In this document: positions 11,411 to 24,198 of the stretch, one piece after another
Layout of the letters: each line of letters opens with the position of its first letter
Numbering within the stretch: position 1 is the first letter of the stretch
Source of the DNA: Diplonema papillatum
Lineage: Eukaryota; Euglenozoa; Diplonemea; Diplonemida; Diplonemidae
Assembly (NCBI GenBank): GCA_030068145.1
Contig: JAPJBO010000055.1
Coordinates: 186,001-250,000 of the forward strand
Length of the DNA: 64,000 nt
Direction: 5' to 3'
The notes under the pieces: generated by a model
What the model saw: the letters and a program-made list of their open reading frames with translations, nothing else
Database searches by the model: none
Told to the model about the DNA's origin: nothing
Translations under genes and position numbers: made by a program

Positions 11411-11525
11411 AATCCTGTCAATGAAGACAATTGGTGGACAAGTCTGGTGCCAGCACCCGCGGTAGTTCACCCAGCACCAATAGCGTATGTTGATGCTGCT
11501 GCTGTTAAAAAGCTCGTAGTTGGAT
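11411..11525 (+). rRNA. 18S (SSU) rRNA fragment, 530-loop region
   Basis: Blocks of the universally conserved small-subunit core occur in order and correct spacing: ATTGG(T)GGACAAGTCTGGTG, CCAGCACCCGCGG, CCAATAGCGTATGTTGATG and GTTAAAAAGCTCGTAGTTGG. The functional 530-loop consensus reads GCAGCCGCGGTAATTC, while this copy has GCACCCGCGGTAGTTC plus other changes. It is therefore a decayed fragment, not a working gene. Only about 115 bp of the roughly 1.8-kb gene is present. It abuts a duplicated coding segment (11581 onward). Confidence 0.85.
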
Positions 11526-11580
11526 CCAGAGCTCAGGTTGCAAGGTGGTCCAGTTTGCTGGGCATCAGCGTACTGCTGGT

Positions 11581-12142
11581 ACGGGAACGTGCCCGGGGTG
11601 ACCCTCGGGCTGGCCGCGGCAGACCCCTGCTGCGACGGCGGCGGCCGCGGCGTCTGCGGCTGCGTCCGCACGCTGGCCAGCGTGTCGGATGAAGCAGTGT
11701 GGCTCACCGCCGGTCCGATGCCGAGGAGCGGCGACGGCAGCTGGTGCGCCGGGGATAGCGTGTCCTCGAAGGCGAAGGCGGAGCCGTTGGTCCTGTGCAC
11801 GGTCTCGTCCGTCGGCAGCGTCACGCGGATCTCCGACGAGATGGACACCCGCCTCTTCCCCGCGAACGCGGCCGTCCCGCTGCAGGGGCTGCCCTTCGGC
11901 GTCACCTCAGGTGCTTGCGGGTTGAGCTTGCGGAACGAAGGGTGGAACGCGGAGCGCTCCACAGGGGAGAGCAGCTTCCAGTGGGCGGTCGCTGCCTTCG
12001 CAAGGGTTTCGGTCGGGACGTCCTTGCCGGCGCTGTTGAATGAATCGCGCAACATGGCTACGTACGAGCGGAAGACGCAAGAGCTTGGCAGTCTCCACAA
12101 CAGGCGCCTCGTTGATGACATCTTCGAACTGGACTCTGTAGG
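11581..12142 (-). pseudogene. Chimeric duplicate: HMG-box-like exon fused to part of the poly-Gln gene
   Basis: On the minus strand an open frame begins right after a likely splice acceptor (GTGCAG at 12148-12143). Its first 70 or so residues read like an HMG box: a CVFRSYVAMLRDSF helix, GKDVPTETLAKAATAHWKLL, then SPVERSAFHPSF. From about 11900 down to 11581 the DNA is nearly identical to 13301-12982 in the poly-Gln gene (a KRRVSISSEIRV segment through RVTPGTFP). Past 11581 the frame runs into the 18S rRNA fragment in antisense and cannot be real protein there. There is no ATG in the frame. Either this is a dead chimera, or an exon whose partners lie outside the recognisable sequence. The HMG assignment is by eye and the duplication is direct observation. 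Confidence 0.55.
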
Positions 12143-12378
12143 CTGCACTTTTTTTCTTTTGCAACATCCGCCAGGTCCAGCTCCAGCTGTTGGAACTTAG
12201 TCGGCAGCTATGAGGAAACTGCGTAGGGCGCAAGAGGTAGTGTTGGGCATCTTCAACAACAGGCCCGCACTCTCGACCTGTACACCGTGCTGCCGTATCG
12301 TTCACTCGGCATGAATCGCCGAAGTATGCCGGAAGAAGCCGGTGTTGAGGCCGTCGGTGGGGCGGCGGGATGGGTCGA

Positions 12379-15074
<2,696 letters not shown>

Positions 15075-15184
15075 TCCGTTCTATGGACTTGTCGACGTCT
15101 CTGGAGGTCTCAGCTCCACTGGCCACGACACTGGCCGGTTGCTTCGCGCTGGCGTTCTCCAGCGGGTGCACGTCCTCGCAGCAA
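15075..15184 (-). CDS. Candidate upstream exon of the poly-Gln gene
   Basis: A pyrimidine-rich stretch followed by CATCCCGCAG (AG at 15186-15185) precedes this block, and GTAAGG follows it. The open frame reads CCEDVHPLENASAKQP and onward to SIER. Upstream of 15185 the same frame stays open to 15411, but the sequence there looks intronic (Phe/Leu/Ser-rich from a pyrimidine tract). Phase does not match the next exon if GTAAGG/CACAG are the true sites. Confidence 0.35.
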
Positions 15185-15423
15185 CTGCGGGATGCAGGGC
15201 AACAAAAGGAAACGGAAACAGGCAAGCTAGAAAGGGCCGAAAATGGCACAAGAAGAGAGAGGGAGGGGAACCCAACCAAAGGGGGGCCAACACCCAGCCT
15301 GCGACGTGTGTTGGATTGTGATCCCTCCCGTCCAACCTCGTAACGAGTGGGGGATGCATTGCCTATCCACAGAACGTAGTGGATCCCACTAGACGCGCCT
15401 TCGGCGCTCAAGCAAGCTTGCTA

Positions 15424-15526
<103 letters not shown>

Positions 15527-15709
15527 TGGGTGTGGGAGTGTTTTTAGCGTTTTTTGAGGTTTGAAGGTCTGGTGTCTGAGAGTCTCCGGGTGACTTGTGC
15601 CAAAAACGGCTTCTAAAATAAGATAAGGTTTTGTGGAGGGACACTTTTGCTATTTGCGTTTTTTGGGGTTTGAAAGTCCAGTTTTTTTTTTAGTCTCCGG
15701 GTGACTTAT

Positions 15710-16075
15710 CCAGGGGACTTTAGCTCTTTGTCTGACCAAGCAAAAAAGCCGGTTTCAGCCAAAAACCCGGTTTCGGGGCTCTGTGGTGCCTGTGGGTGTC
15801 TGAGTCCTGGAACCGTCGCCCCGCGCACACGACGAAGGGGTGGTGAGAAATAAGCTTGCGGTATTGGTGTGCTCACTATCAAACTACGGAGATGGTAAGT
15901 GAAAAGCTTCGAATTGCAGTGACACACCGTGACGCGCCATGTAACTGCAGTCACTGTACAGTACAGGGGCCACTTGAAATCATAATTTATAAATTATTTT
16001 TATTTTTTTGAAAAACCGAAACCGGAAAAAACCCGGTTTCTGAAACCGGGAAACCGGGTTTCCAAAGTCCACTGG
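15710..16075. mobile_element. MITE-like element, family G, copy 2 (366 bp)
   Basis: Inverted ends CCAGGGGACTTT and AAAGTCCACTGG, flanked by the 6-bp direct repeat ACTTAT (15704-15709 and 16076-16081). The interior matches copy 1 at 2111-2901 in reverse orientation. Non-coding. Confidence 0.7.
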
Positions 16076-16152
16076 ACTTATGTTAAAAATGGGTTCTAAA
16101 CCACCAGATAAGGTTGTGTGTGAAAAGGACACTTTCGCTAATACCTACCACC

Positions 16153-16467
16153 CCCCGTGTTTAAGATCGCGCCCTCCCCCCCCCCCGTGTATAAGATCGG
16201 TTTTTTTGAGAAATGAGGGCGATCTTATACACGGGGGGGGAGTGGGGTGGAGTCCCGCGCAGCGGGAAAGTTTTTTTTTGGGCGTTTTTACTGTGGGGGG
16301 GGGTTCAGGGCCCCGCGCAGCGGAAAAAAAATTTTGGGGTGTTTTTTGTCCCCCCCCGTGTTTAAGATCGTCCCCCCCCGTGTATAAGATCGGTTTTTTT
16401 TGGGGGCGATCTTAAACACGGAAAAACGCGATCTTAAACACGGGGGGGGGGGGGGGGGGGGGGGGGG
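16153..16467. repeat. Nested palindromes with C-run/GTGTATAAGATCG ends
   Basis: CCCCCCGTGTTTAAGATCG near 16153 is mirrored by CGATCTTAAACACGGGGGG at 16424-16445. Inside it, CCCCGTGTATAAGATCG pairs with CGATCTTATACACGGGG twice. Two GCGCAGCGGRAA blocks lie between. This looks like several short inverted-repeat elements with the same ends inserted in or next to each other. The terminal motif GATCTTATACGC also marks every unit of the 35.8-38.0 kb array. Confidence 0.7.
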
Positions 16468-16745
16468 TAGGTAGCAATTTTTTTCTCTTTTTTTTCCTGT
16501 TGACAACTTGTGTCAGACTAGCCCACCCGGGGGTGGTTGATTCCTTCAGGCAGAGTCTCCCCGTCCTGAGCTTTGTTTGGGTCAAGATGATGGGCGCATT
16601 CCTTCGGCTATTTTTCTTTTTCCCTCGGTTGCGTCTTCCCTAACTCTAAGCGTCTTAAAAGGTCCTTTTGATGCCGAAACCACAAAAAAATGGAAATAAT
16701 ATAAAATGGAAAAGGCAAATCCCTCCCTCCGCCTGTCCCTCCCTC

Positions 16746-17028
16746 TCATCGCAGGTAATTCAAGATGGCAGCGGTCCAGCGGTTGGTTAGCGGATCGTCG
16801 TATGTCGATTTAACACGCTCAGCAACGAACTTCAGCGCCGGCGGCCTTCGTAGAGCGAAATCCTCCATCACGTCTTTTACGCTGGGCAGTCCTTGCGGGT
16901 AGGCCTCCGCCGTGGAGACGCCGCCGGTCTGCGGCGCCTTGACGGTGACCCTGCGGGCAGTGGCGAGGCTCTCGAGCTGCTCCTTCAAGGCGTGGCGCAG
17001 GGCGTCTTCGTTGTGCTCCGACTCGTGC
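16746..17028 (-). pseudogene. Second partial duplicate of the poly-Gln gene, fused to unrelated coding-like sequence
   Basis: 17028-16906 matches 14560-14430 of the poly-Gln gene: ALRHALKEQLE(S/R)LAT, then ARRVTVKAP(Q/H)TGGVS, with a 27-bp deletion. The frame then continues into a helical-looking tail (VKDVMEDFALRRPPALKFVA through WTAAILNYL) ending in a stop. An S2 repeat abuts the right side at about 17028. This is either a shuffled exon or a processed fragment, and no promoter or start is visible. Confidence 0.5.
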
Positions 17029-17255
17029 TTGTGCTCATTTCGAAGGAGGCTAGAGGGGGAGAAAACAATACAACTACAAAGTGGGTCTTTTTTGTTGAAC
17101 GCTTACGCCCGCCACTAAACCCAGATTCACCTGTGTTTCGTGTGGGCTACAGCACATTTACCTCCTTCGATCTTGGAATATTGTTGCAAATACCTCCTGA
17201 GATCTGGCAGTCTCCTCAAGCATTTCCTATAAAGCAGGTGCTTATACAAAAGAGA
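17026..17255 (+). mobile_element. SINE-like repeat S2, copy 4
   Basis: It runs from CTTGTGCTCATTTCG to AAGCAGGTGCTTATACAAAA. It carries a shortened version of the central insertion seen in copies 1 and 2. It lies directly against the duplicated poly-Gln-gene fragment. Confidence 0.6.
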
Positions 17256-17527
17256 AAGAAGGAACGGCGCAACCGGCCAAGCAGTGCTTGCTTGTTCGCT
17301 GACCCAGACAGCTTTGCGCGCGCGAAGAACACGAAGTCGACGGAGAAAGCTGACAAGCTGCCCAGCTCCGGGCAACACTGAAGGAGAGCAAGTTCTGGAC
17401 TGACGTCGAGTACCTAGTCGTTTTCAGCTCCATTGCTGGGCCCCAACCCATGGCCTAACTCGAGACCGGACTTGCGTGTGAGGTTGGGGCGGCCTTGCTA
17501 AAGGCAAGGCTGGAGTTCAGCAGCATG

Positions 17528-17643
17528 CACGGTGAAGTCCAGCCTCAGAAGCTGGAGTTAAAAGCGGGTGTCACACCCGCTTTTCGGGTGTGACTCGGGC
17601 ACACCCTCTTTAACTCCAGCTTCTGAGGCTGGACCTCACCGTG
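17528..17643. repeat. Foldback repeat with 35-bp arms
   Basis: The arm 17528-17562 pairs with 17609-17643 with a single mismatch. The loop contains its own hairpin (GCGGGTGTCACACCCGC). The arms share CTGGAGTT and CACCGTG cores with the 848-1177 foldback array. Confidence 0.85.
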
Positions 17644-18406
17644 TGGCGAGCTGTTCCGCTCAAATTCGCCACGGAGCAAACTGCTCAGTCTGTCGCTCAG
17701 TCTGTCGATTCATCGTGGGAACGCTAAGCGCGCAACGAAGCACAAACCAGGGAGGCGTTGGGCACCGGTTTCCGAAGGAATCGGAAAATACAAAAAGTTC
17801 GTCGTAAGTGCAACCACATAGTTTCCTTCCTTTCATGAAGCTGAATGAGATAAGGTTGTCAACGAGTGAAGCGCACAAAGCATTCCTGGTGTTTGTCCAC
17901 TAGTGTTCGGACATCTGATGTGGCGCGGGCAAACCACGTCGTCGAGTGTATCTTCTGCACCTAGCAACAGCTGCTGACGAGAGGTTTCAGGAACGAAGCC
18001 TGGCTGCGCATGCGTGCTCTTGCGAGTGTTGAAAGTGGCAAGGAACTTCTCCGGCACTGGCTCGGCATGAAGCAGGCAGCCGTTGCTTGAATGCCTACGA
18101 CAAATTGTGTGTCGTAGGCTGTGTCATGAGGAGCGCTCTCCCGTCTTTGCGCAACCTGACAAACGTGGGGGACGTCAGCGCGGAGCTGATGGTTGTCAAG
18201 AACGGTCCGCACGCCGGCAACATTGAAGCTCGGGCGCCGATTGTCCCGGATTGAGATTCCGGCGTTTTGCTCGGGCGCCGATTGCCCCGGATTGAGATTC
18301 CGGCGTTTTGTTTAGAGTTATAGTTCGCTTGAGAATCCGGGAGTCTCCGGGTGACCTTCGTCGAATGGTTCAAAGCCAATACGGACAGGGTGGGTTTGGG
18401 GGGAAA
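17644..18406. other. Intergenic with a 41-bp direct repeat
   Basis: At about 18230-18312 a 41-bp unit (GCTCGGGCGCCGATTG...) is present twice with one difference. The stretch also holds the TTCGCTTGAGAATCCGGG / GTCTCCGGGTGACC motif. No gene recognised. Confidence 0.5.
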
Positions 18407-18842
18407 ACTTAGTTTAATGATTAGGCAGAACACTGCCTCGCATGCATGTTTGATGCTAGCAACAAGTCTTCGTCGAAGAAAGTATAAAATAAAATAGGGG
18501 AAAGGGAAAAAGGGTCGCAGGGAGTGTAAGACTCCGCAGGTAGGGTCTGGAACCTTGAGGGACTATTCCTCTTTATTCTTTCTTTCACCGCGGTGTGACA
18601 GTCAATCCAAAGTCAGAGCTCTTCAGTGGGTCCTTTGGACGGGACTTTCGGTCCTGTTCCGGTGCAGGGTGGGCATGCATGGCTTCTTTCATGTACACTT
18701 CACTTGTGTGCTTTGGCAAGTCAGGTTCTAACAATTTGTTAACAACATTCGTTGGTTATCGACAACCTATTTTTGCGTTGAGGTGTCAGTCAGATGCAAA
18801 TGTTAAGTAACGGCTGCCAAAACTTGCCATGACACCTTTTGC
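18407..18842. repeat. Dispersed repeat family D, copy
   Basis: It starts AACTTAGTTTAATGATTAGG and CATGTTTGATGCTAGCA, and ends with a CGGCTGCC...GCCATGACACC block. The copy at 29690-30000 has both ends in the same order. The first 70 bp also begin every unit of the 35.8-38.0 kb tandem array. Confidence 0.55.
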
Positions 18843-19020
18843 TCTTCGATACCGTGTGTTGGTTTCTCACTCAGCACTTTGTGTGATTTGTCGTGTAGGG
18901 GTAGACATGACCTTCAGGTCCGTTCAACACGTGGTTCGGTAGTTACAGCACTTGGAACCCCTTCGGTTCTTTGTCTGACAGCTTTTGTCGAGCATTTCCT
19001 TCCAAGCGGACGCTTATGTA
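18843..19020 (+). mobile_element. SINE-like repeat S1, 5'-truncated copy
   Basis: It matches 8340-8512 from the GTTTTCTCACTCAG-type block to GGACGCTTATGTAAA. Confidence 0.55.
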
Positions 19021-19060
19021 AAAGTAATGAGGAAAGAAGAAAATGAGAGGGGACTGGCGT

Positions 19061-19486
19061 TCAGCACGAACATGGTCTGTGGATTGAGACGGCAATCGGT
19101 TCGCGGCAATCTTGCATGATGAGGATGCGGACGCGCGAAGCTCCCAACGGCTCGGGCACTGCAGCCATCCACGGCCACAAGCACCAAAGGTGAAAGTCTT
19201 CGAGGAGAGATTTAGTTTTGTGGACACAGCTTCGGGCGATCGAGTGCCAGCCGAACTCGAAGCGGCGGAAGCAAGACACTACCTTCAACGAGGCCTCCAC
19301 TGCGGAAACTGAGCTGAATTCGGAATAGGTCTGCTCTGACAGCACTCGTTCCTGCTCGCCAAGTTTGCCCATTACAAAGTTTGTGCTGACGACGACGGTC
19401 GCCTTTGGCCTCGACGGCACCGGCTCGCACGCTGTGATGTACCATAATCCACCAGTCTGTGCGCCGCTCGATGCGAAGAAATGCAC
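19061..19486 (-). other. Unrecognised open frame, about 140 residues
   Basis: A minus-strand frame (KATVVVSTNFVMGKLGEQER, then SEFSSVSAVEASLKVVSCF) is coding-like, but it has no recognisable domain, start context or partner exon. A 40-bp block (GCACGAACATGGTCT...GGATTGAGACG) occurs at 19071 and again at 19647, so the locus contains an internal duplication. It could be an old gene fragment. Confidence 0.25.
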
Positions 19487-21610
19487 CTCCCTCGCCCCCT
19501 ACTAGTAGCGCTTACGGCGGCTGGCTCGAACACGACCGCTGCGGCTCGTACCCTGCTGTCGGGTGCCGCGAGGACCGCCCCCGGGCGCGACTGGCCGGAC
19601 CGAAGCTGCTTACCCGCCGGCCACATCCATAAAAATGGGCTGGCTTTCCGCACGAACATGGTCTTTGGATTGAGACGCAATCTGCTCACGGCACAAGTCG
19701 GAAGGATGTTGGACGAGTACTAATTTTTTGCGAAAGGAAGGTCGTCGAGTACCCAAAGAAAGCGACTGGACCGAGGCAGTGACTCAGCGCGAGACAACAG
19801 CCCGGGTCACCAGAACAGAAGGCGTGGGATTGGGGACGTACGCTGATCAATTCGTTACTCCTCGAGCCGACGTCATCTTCACACAGAGGCGAAAGCAACG
19901 CGTAGCGATGATGGTGGGGGCTGATGAAATACTCGACGCAGTTGCTTTGACTCGAGGAATTATAGAGGTAGAGGGGCAAATACAATACAAACACCATCTG
20001 ATTTGTTCTTCTCTACATACACCAAAAAAGTGGACTTCTATCTGAGAAGACCAGCCCCGCGCGATGTGTTTGTGTGGCAAGCGCAAGGCCCCAGCTACAC
20101 AGGATTTCAGCATCATCCTTTTGCTTCCCGTTCGCCTTCCTTTCTGGAGTCCTATGCCTTGACCGGCGGTTCCTGTGAAAACAACACAGCCATCGCCCAA
20201 GCGCCGTAAAAGAGGTGCTCTTGTAGCACTTGTGCAACGCGCGGAGTGGTGACTCCTGGTCCGTCCGGAACCGATCTTGATCGGGGCACGCGGAGCCCTT
20301 TTTCCGAGGGCGTGACCTCTCTGCTAACTCTTTCCACAAACCCTTTTTTTTTTTTTTTGGTAAACGTCTCAGGCAGGGGCTTATATAGATCTGAGAGATT
20401 TGGCGGGAAAGTTGGGAGAGCAGTGGGTGAAACTTGGGCAGTTGGAATGTTGCCTCTTGGCAGAAGTTTCCGACGCTTTTCGTCCCACGCAGGACACTGC
20501 CAAGTTGGCACCTGGCTGGGCGAGCATGACACAGTCAGAACGCGCTGCGGCAAGAAGATCGGGTAAAGGCGTTGAAGCAACAGAGTTTGTTTGTGTTCCA
20601 ACTGAGCGTTAGCCCCGATCTAGTTTCCGGCGCCGGCACCTGCTCCGGTCAATACAAGGCAAAAAGGTTTCGAGGTCTACGCAATCTAGATCTAGACTTC
20701 TTGCATTTGCAAAAGTCCGCACATAGCTCCTGCATGCGTCGATTGGTATGCGAATCCTTGGAGAGCGAGTTGCTGTATCATGAGGTCGGCTAGAGGACTA
20801 GAGTGGCAGGCGATAATCCGAATATTGGCTGAGGTTGCGCTTTCGACTTGAGCTGCTCACACTTCTCCTTCCTGGCGCACTCGAGCATGACCAGCAGGTT
20901 CTGCATTTGGAGCTAAAGAGCCAGCGAGTGTGCCCTGTGATCGATCGAATCTCATCCGCTTCTTCGGTGGCACGGTGCCCTGACTGACCCTGGCCAGTGC
21001 CCAAAAAAAGAACTGCCTGTTCAGAAAATTATCACTTTTTTTTTTTTTTTTTTCCCACCCGCCCAAGTTTTTTTTCGGGTACCTACCCAGTGCAGTCAGG
21101 CTCGACCGCTCGACCGGTCAAGTCACTTTCCGAATAAACTTTTTTTTTTTTTTTGGACAGGAATTTGCCACAACTTTTTTTTGCACTGGCGAATACAGGT
21201 CGAAATCCATCCTGTGCCAGAAAAGATTTTTCCCACGCTACGCGTGGGAAAACAACATGTGGTGTTTTAGAATAAAAGTTCCCTTGAAACTCTGGGTTTT
21301 AGCTGAAACGGGCAGTCTCACAAAATTAGTACACTGTCGTGCTTCAGTAGTAGGACGGCTTAATACGACTTTTCCAGTAGATTCGCTTGTGAATCATTAG
21401 TGCCATGAACAGGCCGACAACCCAGGTTCACTGTCACAATACAAAAGATGGGCCCAGAGCGACGAGTTTCGGGGTTGCAGTGGAGTCTTCAGATGCCAGG
21501 CAATGGAACACTGTTTTGGTTTTGTAGGTGGGCCTTATTATGACTGCTGTGACCTTGGCATGTGCCTTCGTGGGTGTGCTGCTGCTTCACCACCTTGTTG
21601 TACCCAGTAG
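19487..21610. other. Intergenic, dispersed repeats only
   Basis: It holds the 5' part of an S1 repeat (19955-20012), several T tracts (20344-20360, 21037-21052, 21140-21155) and the second copy of the 40-bp block at 19.65 kb. No gene is supported. Confidence 0.5.
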
Positions 21611-21616
21611 TCTAGT

Positions 21617-22165
21617 GGCGCTGCACCAAACTGGAACGACTCTTCGAAGAGCTCCAAAGAAGAGTCGCGAGTGCTCAAGAGCACGACTTCCCGCCGAGCT
21701 TGGCTCAAGAACCCTTGCTCGCTGCCGTTGAGGAGGGCCCGGTCAAGACCGCTCTCCTCGCTTTGTTCGTTCAACCCGCCTTCCAGGGCCCCCCGATGGC
21801 TGTACCGCAGGCCGGACAGGTCATGGCCGAGGCGGTGGACATGGGTGGAGCGGTTGGCGACGGGTCCGGGGCGCCAAGTCATCCTGTCCGAAATAAAGGA
21901 CAGATCCGCCTATCATCAGGTCCCGGAGAAACCCCACGACGCGGGGAGCGTGGTCGACCACGAGCGCCGGACGCATTTCGTGACTCTCATTTCCCTGATA
22001 TGGGTGTGCCCCGCCTGCATAGTTGCGCTGCACCAAACTGGAACGACTCTTCGAAGAGCTCCAAAGAAGAGTCGCGAGTGCTCAAGAGCACGACTTCCCG
22101 CCGAGCTTGGCTCGCTGCCGTTGAGGAGGGCCCGGTCAAGACCGCTCTCCTGGTTTTTGCCTAGA
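21617..22165 (+). pseudogene. Relic of an LTR-type reverse transcriptase gene with a 125-bp direct repeat
   Basis: The block 21617-21752 recurs almost unchanged at 22025-22150. It reads KLERLFEELQRRVASAQ in one frame, helical and coding-like. Between the copies another frame reads ILSEIKDRSAYHQVPEK, which resembles the FSK-D-RS-YHQ segment of Ty3/gypsy-type reverse transcriptases, followed by a weak match to the next block. Frames shift and the catalytic Asp pair is absent, so it is dead. Assignment is by motif memory only. Confidence 0.35.
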
Positions 22166-22467
22166 GGCTTTTCGTGTTATTTTGCAAATGCTTTGAGCTA
22201 TCTTTGTGTCTGTGAAACATTTTCCCCCGGCACGTACAAACAAACCCGCGCCTACTAGTTTTCAGTCGACACTGTTGACCTTTACTCCAAGCAAAAAAGA
22301 AATTGGGCTGAGAAGGAGTGTGGGGTGCGGGGGGTTGAATCCGATAATATCAAGAGAGCTACATTAGCACACGTACACCTGTACACAGCTCACCCACTTG
22401 CCCGCCCTTCCACCCACCCGTTCCCAACTGCCCACCTGTTCACCCATCTACCCATCTGTCCACCCAA
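22166..22467. other. Intergenic with CCCAYCTG/CACC-rich simple sequence
   Basis: 22380-22475 is a degenerate CCCACCTG/CCCATCTG run. A fragment of the motif TTTTGCCTRGAGGCTTTTCGTG, also seen at 23.11 and 24.78 kb, precedes it. Confidence 0.5.
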
Positions 22468-22677
22468 CTACCAACATGTGTCCGCTGCCAAGTGACCCAC
22501 GAACAAGGGCGCGACTTCCCTCGGGAGCGTCGCTCTCAAGGCAGGTGGCCAGACCCGTTTCCCGCACCGCCCCCGCGGTGTGGATCTTGCCGCAATCGAC
22601 ACAGCAGTCGACGTCTTCCTCCGCGGCCTCTTACTCGTCGGGGACGCGGACAACCTGGATCGGAGACCAATCCACGG
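22468..22677 (-). CDS. Candidate last exon of the coiled-coil gene (weak)
   Basis: After GTTCAAG (AG at 22678) the minus strand is open for 70 codons to a stop. It starts with one base, which is the phase needed to follow the donor at 23404. The predicted tail is basic (RSRLSASPTSKRPRRKTST). Another frame here reads a Cys-rich EDVDCCVDCGKIH, so the true frame is unclear. Confidence 0.25.
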   Translation of the reverse strand, partial: PWIGLRSRLSASPTSKRPRRKTSTAVSIAARSTPRGRCGKRVWPPALRATLPREVAPLFVGHLAADTCW

Positions 22678-22711
22678 CCTTGAACTCTCACGCCATAGCA
22701 CGAGCAACTAT

Positions 22712-22855
22712 TTTTTTGTATAAGCACCTGCTTTGTAGGAAATATTTGAGGAGGCTGCCAGTTGCAAAAGATCAAAGGGGGTAAATGTGCTGTAGCCCAC
22801 ACGAAACACAGGTAAATCTGGGTTTAGTGGCGGGCGTGAGCGCTCAACAAAAATG
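22712..22855 (-). mobile_element. SINE-like repeat S2, minus-strand copy without the central insertion
   Basis: Reading on the minus strand it runs from TTGAGCGCTCACGCCCGCC to GGTGCTTATACAAAA. CCCCCTTTGATC joins directly to TTTTGCAACTGGCAG, giving an uninterrupted version of the site split in copies 1 and 2. A further head fragment is at 23000-23040. Confidence 0.65.
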
Positions 22856-23404
22856 CCGAAGCAACTCGACAGGTCGGGCGCGGTGAGTTGGGTGAAGAGG
22901 GTGGTCGGGACTGATGTCCCGTCCCTTCTTTCATTCACCGCAAACAACCGCCGACTCGCAGCGGTGCTCAAGGTCGCACGCGACGTCGAGGGGACCGCGT
23001 AAGCGCTCAACAAAAAAGACCCATTTTGTAGTTGCTGGACCAGGAGCGGCCTTTTCTTTTTTCTTTTTCTTCTTCTTCTTTCTCTGCCTCCAGGCAAAAA
23101 CGGGGTTTTGCCTGGAGGCGTTTCGTGTTATTCTGCAGATGCTTTGAGCTTGAGAAGCAACAATCGACGCGACCGATGAACATGGACGAGCAGTCGAAGG
23201 AGAAGCAAAGCACCAAGCGCACGCCTGAGCGTGACGATCGAGACGAGCTGAAGTGGCGGAAGCACAGACACATATCATGCGACGCAGATTGTCGAGTCGA
23301 GTCTATTTTAATCGAAACTATCATTAATATAGCACAGTCTATCAGCAGGCGGAGCAGCTCAGTACTTTCGAAAGACTCTTGCGGAGAGAAGGGGGCGCGC
23401 ATAC

Positions 23405-24198
23405 CTGGCTGCCATGTCCATCCCGAAGAAGTCGTCGCGGGTGAAGTACTCGCCGAACCGGCGCAGCTGCGTCGCGTCCTGGGTGAGAACCTCGCCGAGG
23501 GCCAGGTTAAACTGCACGTCGGTGAACGGCTTGCGGCTGACCTTCGCGTTGTTGAACGCGCGCAGGGGGTCCACGTGGCGGTCGATCCACTTGTACCGGT
23601 GCTTGAACACGAGGTGGAGCGAGCTGTATAGCTCGCGGTGGAGGTCTACGAGTTTTTCCTGGAGGAACTGCAGGTTGAGGTGGGCTCGTTCGCGCTCCCA
23701 GAGGGCCTGCTGCTCGCGCTTGGCACACTCCTGCCGGATTGTCTTCAGCCGGTCCTTGAGCAGCCGGACCTCCTCGGCCAGCCGCAGCTCTTCCTCGCTT
23801 GGCTCGTCGGCGAAGTCGACCTGCGCAGCCGCGTCGCAGCGTTGGATGGTGCCCCAGTAGTCCTTCGCCCACCTCTCCTTCACGCCTCTCTCCTCGGTCA
23901 CGAACCCGCAGATCGCCTCGTTCAGCTTCCGCAGGCCGTCTGCCAGCAGCATCTTCGTCTTCACCATCTGGTTTCGCGCCGCGCGCCCGAAGGCCTCCTT
24001 CGGCCTCGGATGCTTGCCCACCGGCGGCCATATGATGCGCTCCACCGCTATCAACGCGGTATCGGTGCTTGTCTTCAACTCCGCGAGGACCGGCTTCAAG
24101 CTGTCCTTCAACCCGAGAAGCTGGTCGCAGAACGACGACTGTTTCGCCTTTCTTTGGATGTACTCGTCGTCGGTGGACTGCAAGTGCACCTTCGATAC
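23405..24198 (-). CDS. Coiled-coil protein gene, exon 3
   Basis: This exon is bounded by CTCAG (AG at 24200-24199) and a donor GCCAG/GTATGC (GT at 23404). It encodes about 264 residues: SKVHLQSTDDEYIQRKAKQS, a long helical region (EEELRLAEEVRLLKDRLKTI through LNLQFLQEKLVDLHREL) and a more globular end (KPFTDVQFNLALGEVLTQDA, RRFGEYFTRDDFFGMDMA). Exon phase (0 at the start, 2 at the end) matches exon 2 upstream. I do not recognise the family; a cytoskeletal or centriolar coiled-coil protein would be a guess. There is no signal peptide or membrane segment. Confidence 0.7.

Noticed and set aside
21690-21715. TTGGCTCAAG, resembling the end of a dinoflagellate spliced leader
   Set aside because: Only ten bases match, they lie inside a duplicated coding-like block, and no Sm site or leader gene context is present.
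22310-22350. tRNA T-arm-like GGGTTGAATCC
   Set aside because: No matching acceptor stem or D-arm at tRNA spacing.
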